From the NCBI RefSeq assembly GCF_032854445.1, contig NC_088300.1, forward strand, positions 11,191,191 through 11,255,190: 64,000 nt of DNA. The letters are read 5' to 3'. The stretch is from Liolophura sinensis. Taxonomy: Eukaryota; Mollusca; Polyplacophora; Chitonida; Chitonidae. Every line of letters begins with the position of its first letter. The stretch's first letter is position 1. Positions 1 through 10,151 of the stretch are shown here, one piece after another. The notes beneath the pieces are model-generated. The model was not told where the DNA came from, did no database searches, and saw only the letters and a list, made by a program, of their open reading frames with translations. The position numbers and the translations under genes are program-made.

Positions 1-119
1 TTGATGGCATGCATGACTACTGGCATGAGCGATACAGGCCCGACGCGATCTACCTAATGTGAATTTTCCGATGTCAATCATCTTCGCCGTTCAACTGCCC
101 GAGACACATCTGCGTCCAA

Positions 120-250
120 CTCTGTAGGGCTGTGTTTACATATACTATCACAGTCCTGTCTTGTTCCATAAGCTTACCTTGAACACCTCTGTACTTTCTT
201 TTGGGGGCTTTAATATATTACTGCTGGGCACCAAATAATTTGTCTGTCCG
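120..250 (+). repeat. Dispersed repeat, copy A (pairs with 39630-39765)
   Basis: This stretch (TAGGGCTGTG ... CTTGTTC.ATAAGCTTAC ... ACCAAATAAT.TGTCTGTCC) reappears in the same orientation and order at about 39630-39765, with scattered substitutions and small indels. That marks an interspersed element; the class is not identifiable from two partial copies. Confidence 0.6.
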
Positions 251-274
251 TAGTCATAGTCGTCTCAGCTATCG

Positions 275-350
275 GATCAAGGTAGGTGTTCCCAAGTGTC
301 ATCACTAATAAATCCACACAAGCATGAAATTAGTGGAAACTGGATAAATT
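275..350 (+). repeat. Dispersed repeat, copy A (pairs with 8590-8665)
   Basis: The segment GTGTTCCCAAGTGTCATCAC followed by TAATAAATCCACACAAGCAT recurs at about 8595-8665 with few changes. It is an interspersed repeat of unknown class. Confidence 0.6.
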
Positions 351-694
351 CTAACTCCAACCGCCATATTTGAATGCATACTCCTCACAGCACATATGAC
401 GGAGATAACTACTGACATCACTAGCAATTAGTATATTTTGTACATTCTTTAATTGTTTGAGAAATTCTTTTGTTCATCACTGCTGATTATGGGTTCCCTC
501 TGATTCATTACTGGTGAGACTGATCCTAAACAATTATACAGTATGTGTGTCAAAAGGTGTAATTTGCCTAATAGTGGAACGATAATTGCATGCATCATTC
601 GCTTCACTCTGAGGAGTATGCATTCAAACATGTCAGTGGGTGTGTGTATGAGGGGGTGGGGGGAGTTCTTCATGGTCGTAAGTGTAAATGTCTG

Positions 695-797
695 TCAACA
701 ATCTGTGGATGGTCGTGAGTGGCTGTGCCCAGTTTCCTCCCACCAATATGCTGGCCGCCATTGTATAAGTGAAATATTCTTGAGTACGGCCTAAGAC
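695..797 (+). mobile_element. SINE fragment (3' half)
   Basis: It matches the conserved 3' part of the SINE that recurs throughout the window: CCCAGTTTCCTCCCACC, ATGCTGGCCGCCATTGTATA, GTGAAATATTCTTGAGTACG, then an AATCAAATA tail. The tRNA-like head is missing. Confidence 0.7.
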
Positions 798-1483
798 ATC
801 AATCAAATATTTTTTTCATTTGAAAATACATTTCTTGATTCTCGAATACAGTAGACCAGTATTAAGACATATAAGATTTATATTTTACCAATTCTGTACT
901 TGTATTTATTTAATTATATCATTAGCCTTGGACACCATAGAGATGGCTGGGGTAAGCCATCAACCGTGGCAATTTAGTAATGAAATTTTAAAGTGAATAA
1001 ATTTTTTGAAGTGATGTCATAGCTGCTCTGAACGAATCGCCTGCACGCTCTTTAGGCACCTGACTGGAGTATTGGCGGTGAAAACAAACCCAGTTTAATC
1101 CAGGCGAGGTAGGACTTGAATAAGATTTTAGCATGAATAATAAAATTATGGCTTTTAGGTAAGATTTTGTTTCTGAAAAAAGTGATCAGAATGTGCCCAA
1201 CCTTCAAATATGATAGCTTCATAGCCCTGTAGTGCTTTAAACTTTAGAAATGGAAAAAAATCTAGGTCCATATGTTATTTGTCACCTGGTCCTTGCGAAG
1301 AATCCAAACGCTATGAATGAGCGAGCTATGTTGCACAACTGCTGGATTTCGACCCGTGTGTCACACGCTGAGGCCATTGGTTGTAAAAATCACGTGGTTG
1401 ACAGTCATGCGCCCTCGCTTGTCTTCTGGTAAGGTGTACAGCCATCAAGTACTACGCCATTGACGGAAAGGATCCAGGAGAAA

Positions 1484-4464
1484 ATGGCAGTAAACAGGTA
1501 TGATATTGTGTCATCTATTTATCCTGATTCTAATTTAGGTGTTGTATTATAGATGGGATTTGATAATGATGGTGTCAAGTGGCATTTTGAAAGGAAATAT
1601 GGATCAAGAAGGATTATATTTTTAGAGGCCTACTGAAAAGACTGCAAACGAAAACGAAAGTAAATGGCAGTGGCTACGTGTAAACTTCCAGGCACACCAG
1701 AATGCTGTTTGTGTGTTGCAATATAGGGACAGCCAAGGGCCAGCTTATGCCAGGGAATCTCAGACAAAATAGCCTACATATTTGTCCTTTTAGGCGAAAG
1801 GTCGTATATTTGGGGGCGATAAAGCGGTGCAGCTATTTTCACTGTCGAATGAGCTGAAAAGATAGGGCTGCATATATGTAGACAATTACACGCTATAGGC
1901 CTATTTCAGTAGGCTATTCGACTTTGACTATACTATATGATGGCGAGTGCAGCCAATTTGATATGCAGAGCACACCGAAAACAAAATTCTGTCAGAATAT
2001 ATTTTCTGTCTTGGGGACGGATGAGTGAAGAAAAATAAAAATTGAATTCTGTTTGTAGCAACATGTTTACTACACTAGGTGGTTTGCTAGTTATCTTCTG
2101 ATGTATATTTGCATTATGAGGCTCTTGTCGGTCAATTGTTCAACTGCCCCCCTACCCCCCCACCCCTATCCTCTTCCCACCATCTGTGTGTTTGTTTTCT
2201 CAGTATTTTGCGTGAGCCTGTCACTCAGGTATTTGCATGTGTCATCATCACCAGTTTGGTGGTTTGCGTGTGTCATTTATTCCGGGATTTGTATGTGTCA
2301 TTTTCACCAGGATTTGTGTGTCTCACCAGTTTTGTGTTTTGCGTGTGTCACTCATTCCGGAAATTGTACGTGTGGTCTTTACCAGGGATTGTGTGTGTCA
2401 CCCAGTTCTGTGGTTTCCTTGTGTCACACACTCAGGGATTTGTAGGCCCTATGTGTCATCTTCACCAGAGTTTGTGTGTGTCACCAGTTCTGTGGTTTCC
2501 TTGTGTCACACACTCAGGGATTTGTAGGCCCTATGTGTCATCTTCACCAGGGTTTGTGTGTGTCACCAGTTCTGTGGTTTTCCTTGTGTCACACACTCAG
2601 GGATTTGTAGGCCCCGTGTGTCATCTTCACCAGGGTTTGTGTGTCTCACCAGTTCCGTGTTTTGCGTGTGTCTTTCATTTCGGGATTTGTATGTGTCATC
2701 TTCACCAGGGTTTGTATGTCTCACCAGTTCTGTGGTTTGCGTATGTCACTCACGCACAAATTTGTATGTGTCATCTTCACCAGGATTTGTGTGTATCACT
2801 CATTTCGGGATTTGTATGTGTCGTCTTCACCAGGGTTTGTGTGTGTCGCCAGTTTTGTGGTTTGCTTGTGTCACTCATTCCGGGATTCGTATGTGTCATC
2901 TTCACCAGGGTTTGTGTGTCTCACCAGTTTCGTGATTTGCGTGTGTCACACACTCACGGATTTGTATGTGTCATCTTCCCCAGACGACACATACGCGTGT
3001 GTACGCGTGTCACACACTCACACTCTTCACCAGACGACAGTTACGCGTGTGTACGCGTGCCAGACTCAGGGATTGCTATGTGTCATCACCAGTTTTGTGG
3101 TTTCGGTACGTGTGCCACTCACTCAGGGGTTTGCATGTGTGGTCTTCATCGGGTTTGTGCGTTTTACCAGTTTTGTGGTTTGCGTGTGCCACTCACTCAT
3201 TGATTTGTATGTGTCGCGTTCACCAAGTTTTGTGCGTTTTACCAGTTTTGTGGTTTGTGTGTGCCACTCACTCATTGATTTGTATGTGTCGACTTTACCA
3301 AGTTTTGTGCGTTTTACCAGTTTTGTGGTTTGTGTGTGCCACTCACTCATTGATTTGTATGTGTCGTCTTTACCAGCTTTTTTGACAGTCGTATGCTTCG
3401 GCTTGAATATTGATCAATATTCTCCGTTAAAGATCATTTCGCCGGTAAGATTGTTGGTTCTTATTTTGTTTTATTTTTGTTTCCTGTACAGACAAGAGCT
3501 TCAGCGCATTCTCTCCGAATTGTCGGTGAAGATTCGAGTAGACGAGGAGGACTTGAAGAAATCAAGAAGAACAATGGAGGGTGTCACCCAGACGCTGCTT
3601 AAAGGCTTACAAATGCAACATGGCATCGTCCGTAATTTTCAATACACCGGAAGCTCATATGAAGGCACCAAGATTATACAAGCTGACGAGTTTGACGTGA
3701 TGGTTCTACTGAATGGAAATATGGAAGGAGGTCTGCAGATTGAAACTAGGACGCCAGGTTACGCAACCTTGCAACCATCGGCGGCTATATATTCAGATTT
3801 TTTGGATTGCGACCATAGGTTTTTGAGTCCGGGAAAAGTGAGGCAGCGGTTCACAGGAATGGTGCAGACACAGCTGAATAAGTTGAACTTCCCTGTACCA
3901 GTGAAACTGTTGGCTCACGGACCGGCTGTCATGCTCAGGATACAAGACAAACACCATATCGTCGAGGTGGATTTAGTCCCAACGTTTGTTGTAGATGACC
4001 AGTTCTATGTGGCCAAACCATACAAGAGTTACGCTGACAACCCAGAACGCAGTATTGGCGGGGTCTCTACCTCCCTATTCTGGCGTCAATCCACATCCCT
4101 TGACGAGAAGAGCATGTTATCAACAATTGATCGCGACCAGGGCTGCCGACGTAAATGTTTGAAGATCCTGAAGTACATGCGCACTAGGGATGCCACGCTG
4201 AGTTGCCTGACCTCATTTCATTTCAAGAACCTTGTGCTGCATCATGCCGCCGACGGGGACTGGAGGGACGCCAATATGGCGGAAAGGTTCCTGGATTTGT
4301 TGCAGAGCTTGTGTACTTGTCTAGATGGCGGTAACCTGAAGCATTACTTCATACCCCCAGTCAACTTGCTAGACGGGTTCGGTGCGAACGTCATCGCCAA
4401 CCTCAAAGGACGCGTAAGACGGCTGACGAGCAGTGACCAGGCAATTCGACAACTTCTACAGTAG
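1484..4464 (+). CDS. cGAS-like receptor / Mab-21-family nucleotidyltransferase, two coding exons (1484-1497, 3492-4464)
   Basis: Exon 1 supplies ATG GCA GTA AAC AG before gtatga. Exon 2 follows a TTTCCTGTACAG acceptor at 3492 and stays in frame to TAG at 4462-4464, giving 328 aa. The nucleotidyltransferase core is readable: GSS at residues 58-60, E-F-D at 71-73 and a third acidic residue in V-D-L at 164-166. This is the G[S/T]...[E/D]hD...hD signature that binds two metals in cGAS (EFD-type spacing). The C-terminal half has the Mab-21 pattern, including FIPPVNLL near residue 285. No HCCC zinc thumb like that of human cGAS is visible, as in many invertebrate cGLRs. In known members, ligand binding drives cyclic dinucleotide synthesis and STING signalling; that activity is inferred here. 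The intron holds a 75-bp minisatellite whose open frame artificially extends the ORF upstream. Exon 1 is the least certain part: it rests on phase, a good donor and an acceptable Kozak context. Confidence 0.82.
2230..3372 (+). repeat. 75-bp minisatellite in the intron of the cGAS-like gene
   Basis: About 15 diverged head-to-tail units, each containing TTTGTATGTGTCATCTTCAC, CAGGGTTTGTGTGTCTCACC and TGTGTCACTCATTCCGGGA-type blocks. The ~75-bp period is a multiple of three, so all three forward frames stay open over long stretches and create spurious ORFs of 364 and 607 codons. The 607-codon frame runs into the real exon at 3492. Every unit contains CACCAG motifs resembling 3' splice acceptors. 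Confidence 0.85.
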
Positions 4465-4643
4465 GTGAGCTGGGTTCAGCACTCCAGGCACGATGTCAAC
4501 AGAAATTATGTTAGGATGTCACGTGTGTTTCACATACTGTATCACCACACCACGAGCTTACAGTGTGTTACGGGAGAACAGATCACGGGTTGACGTCAAT
4601 ATCAAATCAAGATAGGCCTGACGTGTTATATATAGTGGTCTTA

Positions 4644-4649
4644 AATAAA
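4644..4649 (+). terminator. Candidate polyadenylation signal of the cGAS-like gene
   Basis: AATAAA lies 180 nt downstream of the TAG at 4462-4464, the first canonical signal after the stop. Further AATAAA hexamers occur near 4884-4898. No transcript evidence is available. Confidence 0.45.
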
Positions 4650-4999
4650 CTTCAGATGGTGTTTCTTCAACTTGTGCCTCTCCAATAGCACTAGCAAAAC
4701 AGACTTGACAGATTAAATTTATGTTACCGGAGTCAACCATGGCTGGACAGTTTGGTTAGGAATTACAGCAGTTTGCTTAAAGTTATGGGCTTCTTAACGC
4801 CCCAAAATACCGTTTTCTGTCCAGATATAAGTAATATTGAACAATAATATATATCTTGCTCCTTACTTGTAATTTATTAACCAAATAAAAATGAATAAAA
4901 TTATAGTCTGACTTGTATGGACAGGTGCTAATAATCTAAGGACGAATCTAACGCCAAGAAGTGTCTGCTATCAGCTAATGACACAAGTGGATAACTTGT

Positions 5000-5510
5000 T
5001 GAACTAAAAGATGACAATCTTACCAGACAGACAGACAGAAAGACAGACAGACAAGCGTTTTGGACCGACTGACAGTCCAAAAACATGACACCCACACTAG
5101 ATAGACAAACAAGCCAACAGAGATAGCGTGCTGGACTGACAGGTACTTAAAAAGTTGGCATTCATACCAGATGAACAGACAAGCCAACAGGAGCAACGTG
5201 ATAGACAGGCAGTATACAAAACCTGACATTGATACCAGATAGAGAGGCAAACCAACAGAGACAACGTGATGGACAGACCGTTTATAAACCAGACATCCAT
5301 ATCAGACAGACAGAAAAGCCAACACATATAATGTTTTGGACGGACAAGGAGACAAGCCAACGTAGATAACGTATTGGACCGACAGGCAATACACAAGGCA
5401 TGACCTCGACACCAGATAAACAGTCAAGACAACAGAAACAAGGTGGTGGACAGACAGTCCAAAATCACGATATCCATGCCAGACGGACAGACAAACCAAC
5501 AGAGATAACA
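5000..5510 (+). repeat. Minisatellite, ~65-75-bp unit
   Basis: Seven or so diverged units built on GACAGACAAGCCAACAGAGA, TAACGTG.TGGAC.GACAG and CATGACATCCATACCAGA. They lie in the intergenic stretch 4465-6710, where I find no gene. Confidence 0.75.
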
Positions 5511-5761
5511 GTCGCAAACTTCTCTCCACCTTTTTCTCGAGTGCTCGGGAGATTTTTCTCGTGTGTAAGTGAGATTTCTTGGCATGTGCATGTAAAAATT
5601 TGACAAGTGCACGTTCCAGGACACCAAGGGTCATGCAGTTGTTCAACATTTGCGTTAGGACTTGGGATGAGCATAAACTTTGGCGCAAACTAAAGTAGCA
5701 TTTACCTTATTTATTTATTTAAAACTTTAGTGCAAACTAAAGTAGCACTTAATTTATTTAT

Positions 5762-6085
5762 TTATTTTTTTATTTATTTATCTGATTGGTGTTCTTAAGA
5801 ATATATCATTTATATGTCGGCGGCCATTATTTTGGTGGGAGGAAACTGGGCCAACGTTCATGGGAAGAGAGCATATAAACCCTATACCCAGCTTTGATCA
5901 AAGATACAACTTTTGTCAGTTTGGGGTGTGTCCATTTATTTATGTATTTGATAGGAATATTTTGCGACTGTGGCCAGCATTGTGTGAGAGGAGACCGGGG
6001 AGAACCCTGGGAAAACGCACGCCCATCCGCAGGTTGCTGGGAGACCCTTCACGTACATGTACTGCCGGAGAGATTCAACCACTCG
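5762..6085 (-). mobile_element. Two SINE fragments in reverse orientation
   Basis: 5762-5852 matches the SINE tail read in reverse (TTATTTATTTATCTGATTGG, then GGCGGCCATTATTTTGGTGG, GAGGAAACTGG). About 5935-6085 matches again from the tail through ACGCCCATCCGCAGGTTGCT. They are two degraded, adjacent insertions or one rearranged copy. The 142-codon frame across them is not a gene. Confidence 0.55.
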
Positions 6086-6710
6086 GCCTCATACCCCACT
6101 ATGTGCGTTGCAGACTGGTATTAACAATTAAGCCTGGGTTAACGTTTAATACGCTTTGTAACAGCTGGGCCAATCTGAAAAGTCTGAAAAGGTCTAGGTG
6201 GACTTTGTTATCATTAAACACACATTTCAGAAAAGAACACAAAAAACAAATTACAACATCGTTTCATCTAAAGAGAATGAATATATGAATGAATATTAAC
6301 AGTTTATGGTGCATTGGTAGTAGTCATAGTAAAATCAATGTACCAAGACGATAGGCTAACAGTTCGCGTATCAATGTCTGCCAAGGCAAGTCAATGATGC
6401 ATGATGCCAAGATCTCCGCCACATTATAATCATGGGGTTTATACAGGTGTAGTTGAGTGATACCACTTTATACAGAAACACGAATCGCCTAAACGGCTGT
6501 TGCCAAAACAAAGTCAACTCGAACAGAACTTGTGTCTCTGTACAGGTGTAGGATTTGTATTATCTTGTTAGCGTTACTTTGTCAAGGTGAACAAGCTCAA
6601 TCTGTTGAATGAGTTCGTGGGCAACGCCTATATCATCCGATAGCACAATACCAGCTATGTGACCTGTCCAAAGGTAATTTTAGTCAAGTAAAAGCTTGAC
6701 ACTGTTTATC

Positions 6711-7085
6711 ATGGCTGATCGGAAGTTAGAAACAATGCGGCGGAATGCTGCAGAGGAGAAGCGTCTGGAAACAAAGCAAGAATCTCTGTACAGTAAGTAC
6801 AAAAAGAAGGTGGATCGGCTAGACCGAAGACGGGCCTCGCTCATGACTGAAATGGGCGAGTTACAACGTAGAACTCCGGACTTGGAGGAGCTAGATTCCG
6901 GCAGATTCATGTCTCGACCACGATCATCATCTTTTGGAACAAAATCTCCGCCATCTTTGTCGCCCGTTTCCCAGGACAATGAGAGACCCACCTCAGTTTA
7001 CCTGGAGGTTCCTCATATGAGCCATCGACCAAGGAGCTCTGGAGAGCTGCACACAAACAGCACCCGGCCCAAGACCGGGCGATAA
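6711..7085 (+). CDS. Small basic coiled-coil/disordered protein, 124 aa, unrecognised
   Basis: A single open frame starts at ATGGCTGATC (6711) and ends with TAA at 7083-7085. Residues 1-55 are strongly charged (K/R/E-rich) with heptad-like leucine and methionine spacing, consistent with a coiled coil. The rest is Ser/Pro/Arg-rich with repeated R-P-R-S-S and R-P-K/T motifs, suggesting disorder and possible phosphorylation. I do not recognise a family. A second ATG five codons upstream (6696) is in frame; I chose 6711 because purines flank it (ATCATGG) and M-A-D is a typical start. It could also be the last exon of a longer gene, since a CTGTACAG acceptor-like site occurs near 6545. A minisatellite follows at ~7250, probably in its 3' UTR. 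Confidence 0.45.
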   Translation: MADRKLETMRRNAAEEKRLETKQESLYSKYKKKVDRLDRRRASLMTEMGELQRRTPDLEELDSGRFMSRPRSSSFGTKSPPSLSPVSQDNERPTSVYLEVPHMSHRPRSSGELHTNSTRPKTGR

Positions 7086-7249
7086 GCGCATTTGTCAGTC
7101 AGAACAACAGTTCATTATAAGAGAAGTGTTGTGGAAGTGTATGGGATACACCAATCAAGCATCACAGAAGTTGAAACCAATATGAAAAGCTACAACACAC
7201 CACAGGGTAAATGTCAGAGAACACACTCCAATCATTCATGCATGCAATC

Positions 7250-7620
7250 AGGAGGTACTGGTGACTGACATGGGAAACGTGAACCTTAAATCTCCATGTG
7301 AAACTAGTGACAGACATGTGAAACATGAACCTTCCATCTACAAGAGGAAACTGTTGACGGACATGTGAAACATGAACCTTACATCTTCAAGGTGAAACTG
7401 GTGTCAGACACGTCAAACATGAACCTTCCATCTACAATGTGAAACTGTTATCAGACATGTGTAACTTTACATCTGCAAGGAGGTACTGGTGATAGAATGG
7501 GAAACATGAACCTTCCATCTACAAGGTGAAACTGTTGACAGACATGTGAAACATGAACCATGTATCTGCAAGGTGAAACTGGTGACACGTCAAACATGAA
7601 CCTTACTTCTCCAAGGTGGG
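7250..7620 (+). repeat. Minisatellite, ~48-62-bp unit
   Basis: Seven diverged units of GACATGTGAAACATGAACCT, then TCCATCTACAAGGTGAAACT and GGTGACA. The array starts about 165 bp after the stop codon at 7085. Confidence 0.75.
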
Positions 7621-8301
7621 TCACACCTAAGACCGTAAAAAAACAGGAGGTTGTAACTTCCTCGCTTGGCGTTAATGGGCCATAAACAGAAGTTAACCGT
7701 TATTTATATGTGAGCCTAATAATGCCCATATGAAATAATGTGTGGCGAGGTGAAATATATGAATACACAACTTTACCTGCCTATAACGGGAGAATATTGT
7801 TCTGTCTCTTTTTATGTATAAAGACTCATTTAACTGTGAGATGACTTAATGGAGATGTCGCTTCTTGCTTTGAGGCTGATCTATGCCTTAAGACCTGCTC
7901 TACGTCAGAAGCTTGTATCCTGGCCGTATGTATATATAAGGGCACTTAAATTATCAATGGTCACGCTTAAGACCTGAAAGATTGATGAGGTGCCTTTCAA
8001 TGGCCTGGTCACACGAGACGTGGATTCAATCCCAATCCTGTACAGGGAATCTAGATTCCCCGTATTCGCCTATACATGTACTTCCATATTTCCCAGAGTG
8101 GCAATGAGAGAATTCGTCGGTAACACGCCAACATAGGGCGGTTGTAACATCAGGCACGTGAATGTCATGCAGATTACACAGTAGGCTACACGTATTGGGA
8201 TTAGTTATAACAGCTAGACAGAATACACGGTAGTTACAGAGTACACAGTTTGGACCAGAAAAAAACACAGTTCATATATGTTACAGAATACACACATCGC
8301 T

Positions 8302-8390
8302 TTATTTGATTTATTTGACTGGAGTTTTACGCCGTCCCCAGAATATTTCACTTATACGACGGCCCCCAGCATTATGGTGAAAAAGAAAAC
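8302..8390 (-). mobile_element. SINE fragment, reverse orientation
   Basis: TTTATTTGATTTATTTGACT, GGAGTTTTACGCCGTCCCCA, GAATATTTCACTTATACGAC and GGCCCCCAGCATTATGGTG follow the same order as the tail half of the full-length copy at 25650-25945. Confidence 0.7.
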
Positions 8391-8589
8391 AAAATGGGAC
8401 CAGTTAAAGCAAACAGAGTATGTTACAGAATACGCAGATTGGGACTGGTTGTAACAAACCGGGCCTGTTACTGAACACATATTGGGGCTGGTTGTAACAC
8501 ACAAAATATGCTACAGAGACTAGGATAGGTTGTAATACGTAGGGCTTGAATGAATGATTATGACTTAACGCCACATCGGCAGTATTTCA

Positions 8590-8665
8590 GCCATATTGGT
8601 GGGTGTTCCCATGTGTCACCACTAATAAATCCACACAAGCATTAAACTAGTGCAAACTGGGTAAA
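8590..8665 (+). repeat. Dispersed repeat, copy B (pairs with 275-350)
   Basis: GGTGTTCCCATGTGTCACCA then CTAATAAATCCACACAAGCA is nearly identical to 280-345 in the same orientation. Confidence 0.6.
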
Positions 8666-9193
8666 CATTTTTCCATTTTTGAATGCGAAAGTGACTTATT
8701 GCAACAATTCGGAGAAGGCTTAAACTAAGAAATTTTTTTCAGTTCAGATCAATAACCTAGTCATACTTTTAGATCCACCGGGTGTTGTGGCGAGTAAAAC
8801 GTGGTTACAGAACAAAAACTTTGGGAAAAAGCTGTCTGGTTTTAATGAGATCATGACTTCGTGTTATTTCATTAAACGCTACATTTGAGTAGTAGATGGG
8901 CAGGTAATTGTGTGATAGACTGAAAGCCTGGAGTATCACAGAAAGAAAAGAGAAAACAATACTAAATACGAAATAATCTAAATAGTACTGCAACAACAAC
9001 AACAAGTTGGCCTGCTGTAAGCAAGGTAGGTAACTATTTGGAGTGTTCCTGGAAGTATGTATGGTTCATGTTTGGTTGCCATGTGCAAAAATAGATTTTA
9101 CTTTGAAAGTTTTGTCATCTAAGTTCTGGAACAGATGTGCGTAGGTAGCACAGGCGCTTGAATCCAGTCCGTAAACCCTGTATAGGCCATATA

Positions 9194-9336
9194 CCAGTCT
9201 CCTATATATATATAAGAAGTGAAGGTATCAAACAACTTTCGGCCAGACGACTGAGCTGTTATCTACACAAATCTACCATTAGTATTTCCAACCTTTTCAT
9301 ACCTTATATGGTTCTTATATATATGTAGGAGGCTGG
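9194..9336. mobile_element. Foldback (MITE-like) element, 143 bp
   Basis: The ends CCAGTCTCCTATATATATAT (9194 on) and ATATATATGTAGGAGGCTGG (ending 9336) are inverted complements with about two mismatches. Inner segments AAGAAGTGAAGGTAT and ATACCTTATATGGTTCTT extend the stem imperfectly. Short size, terminal inverted repeats and AT-rich arms fit a non-autonomous DNA element. I could not define a target-site duplication. Confidence 0.5.
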
Positions 9337-10151
9337 ATTTGAGTGCTCATGGCAGATTGTCTCAACAGCAACAGCATACTCACTGTGAGATGCAAGTTCT
9401 CGGGAGTCCCACTTGAGGGGCACTCGCGCATAGACAGGAAATTGGGGTTAGAACCCTGGTGGTACACAGCCTTTGTGTACATGAGTTTTGGGAGAATGGA
9501 GCACGTTCTTAATGAAAAAAAATGTGCACTCTGCCTTTGTTCATGACTTATTTGTTTTGTTTTCCTCTGTGGCGATATCTATATGTGTCAGTAGTTTATT
9601 TAGATCGGACTAAGCATTGGTCCATCTAAATGGACTCAGTGGGCTCATAAAAAAGAACTTTAAATGTTCTAAATGCATGTAAGTTTGAGGTCTGTCAGCG
9701 TGGACTTCATTGAAATCAGTCTCATCGAGTTGAAATTGACAGATGTGCAACTATTTGTTTGAGACGCGGCGATGGACTCAGTGTTACGATGAATGTAATA
9801 ATTTTAAAATAGCACATTGAGTCCATCTAGATGGACTAACTAAGCATTAGCCAGCACAAGCTTCAAAGTGTAAGGTAAGCGTGAGTGCTGCCATGCGGAA
9901 CTCTCAAGAACATGTATCTCATAATAAATTATATGGACCCATGACAAGTAAACTAACCTGTTGGGGAACAGTGGCTTTAAAGGTGCTAAACACCATCATA
10001 TTGTATAGGACTATATTCAGGGGACATTATGGGCAGATTTCACCTCATAATCATGTGACAGGTCCATTTGTTTTAGTTGTCATGCTGAAGATGAAAATCT
10101 GTGGAAGTCGCTGAGACTTGATTTATGTGACTGCTTTATTTTTCGGGAAGA

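Larger units (their letters stand above)
1..1483. other. Gene-poor left flank with dispersed repeat fragments
   Basis: I see no convincing coding exon here before the short first coding exon of the cGAS-like gene. The tract holds two dispersed repeat fragments (about 120-250 and 275-350) that recur elsewhere in the window, and a SINE tail fragment at 695-797. A CCATTGG (inverted CCAAT-like) and a CACGTG E-box lie around 1373-1398, roughly 90-110 bp upstream of the ATG at 1484, and could be promoter elements of that gene. The open frames here are short and lack recognisable domains. Confidence 0.5.
7621..10151. other. Intergenic tract without a recognisable gene
   Basis: No coding exon with support is visible. 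It contains a reverse SINE fragment (8302-8390), a dispersed repeat (8590-8665), a foldback element (9194-9336) and short palindromes at 9610-9850. The promoter of RBM34 should lie at the right end, but I see no specific motif to assign. Confidence 0.5.

Noticed and set aside
2109-3203. Open frames of 364 and 607 codons with Cys/His/Val-rich repeats
   Set aside because: They are read-through of a 75-bp minisatellite in an intron. The real coding part of the longer frame begins at the acceptor before 3492.
5860-6288. 142-codon + frame
   Set aside because: It overlaps reverse SINE fragments, has no domain, and its text matches SINE translation elsewhere.
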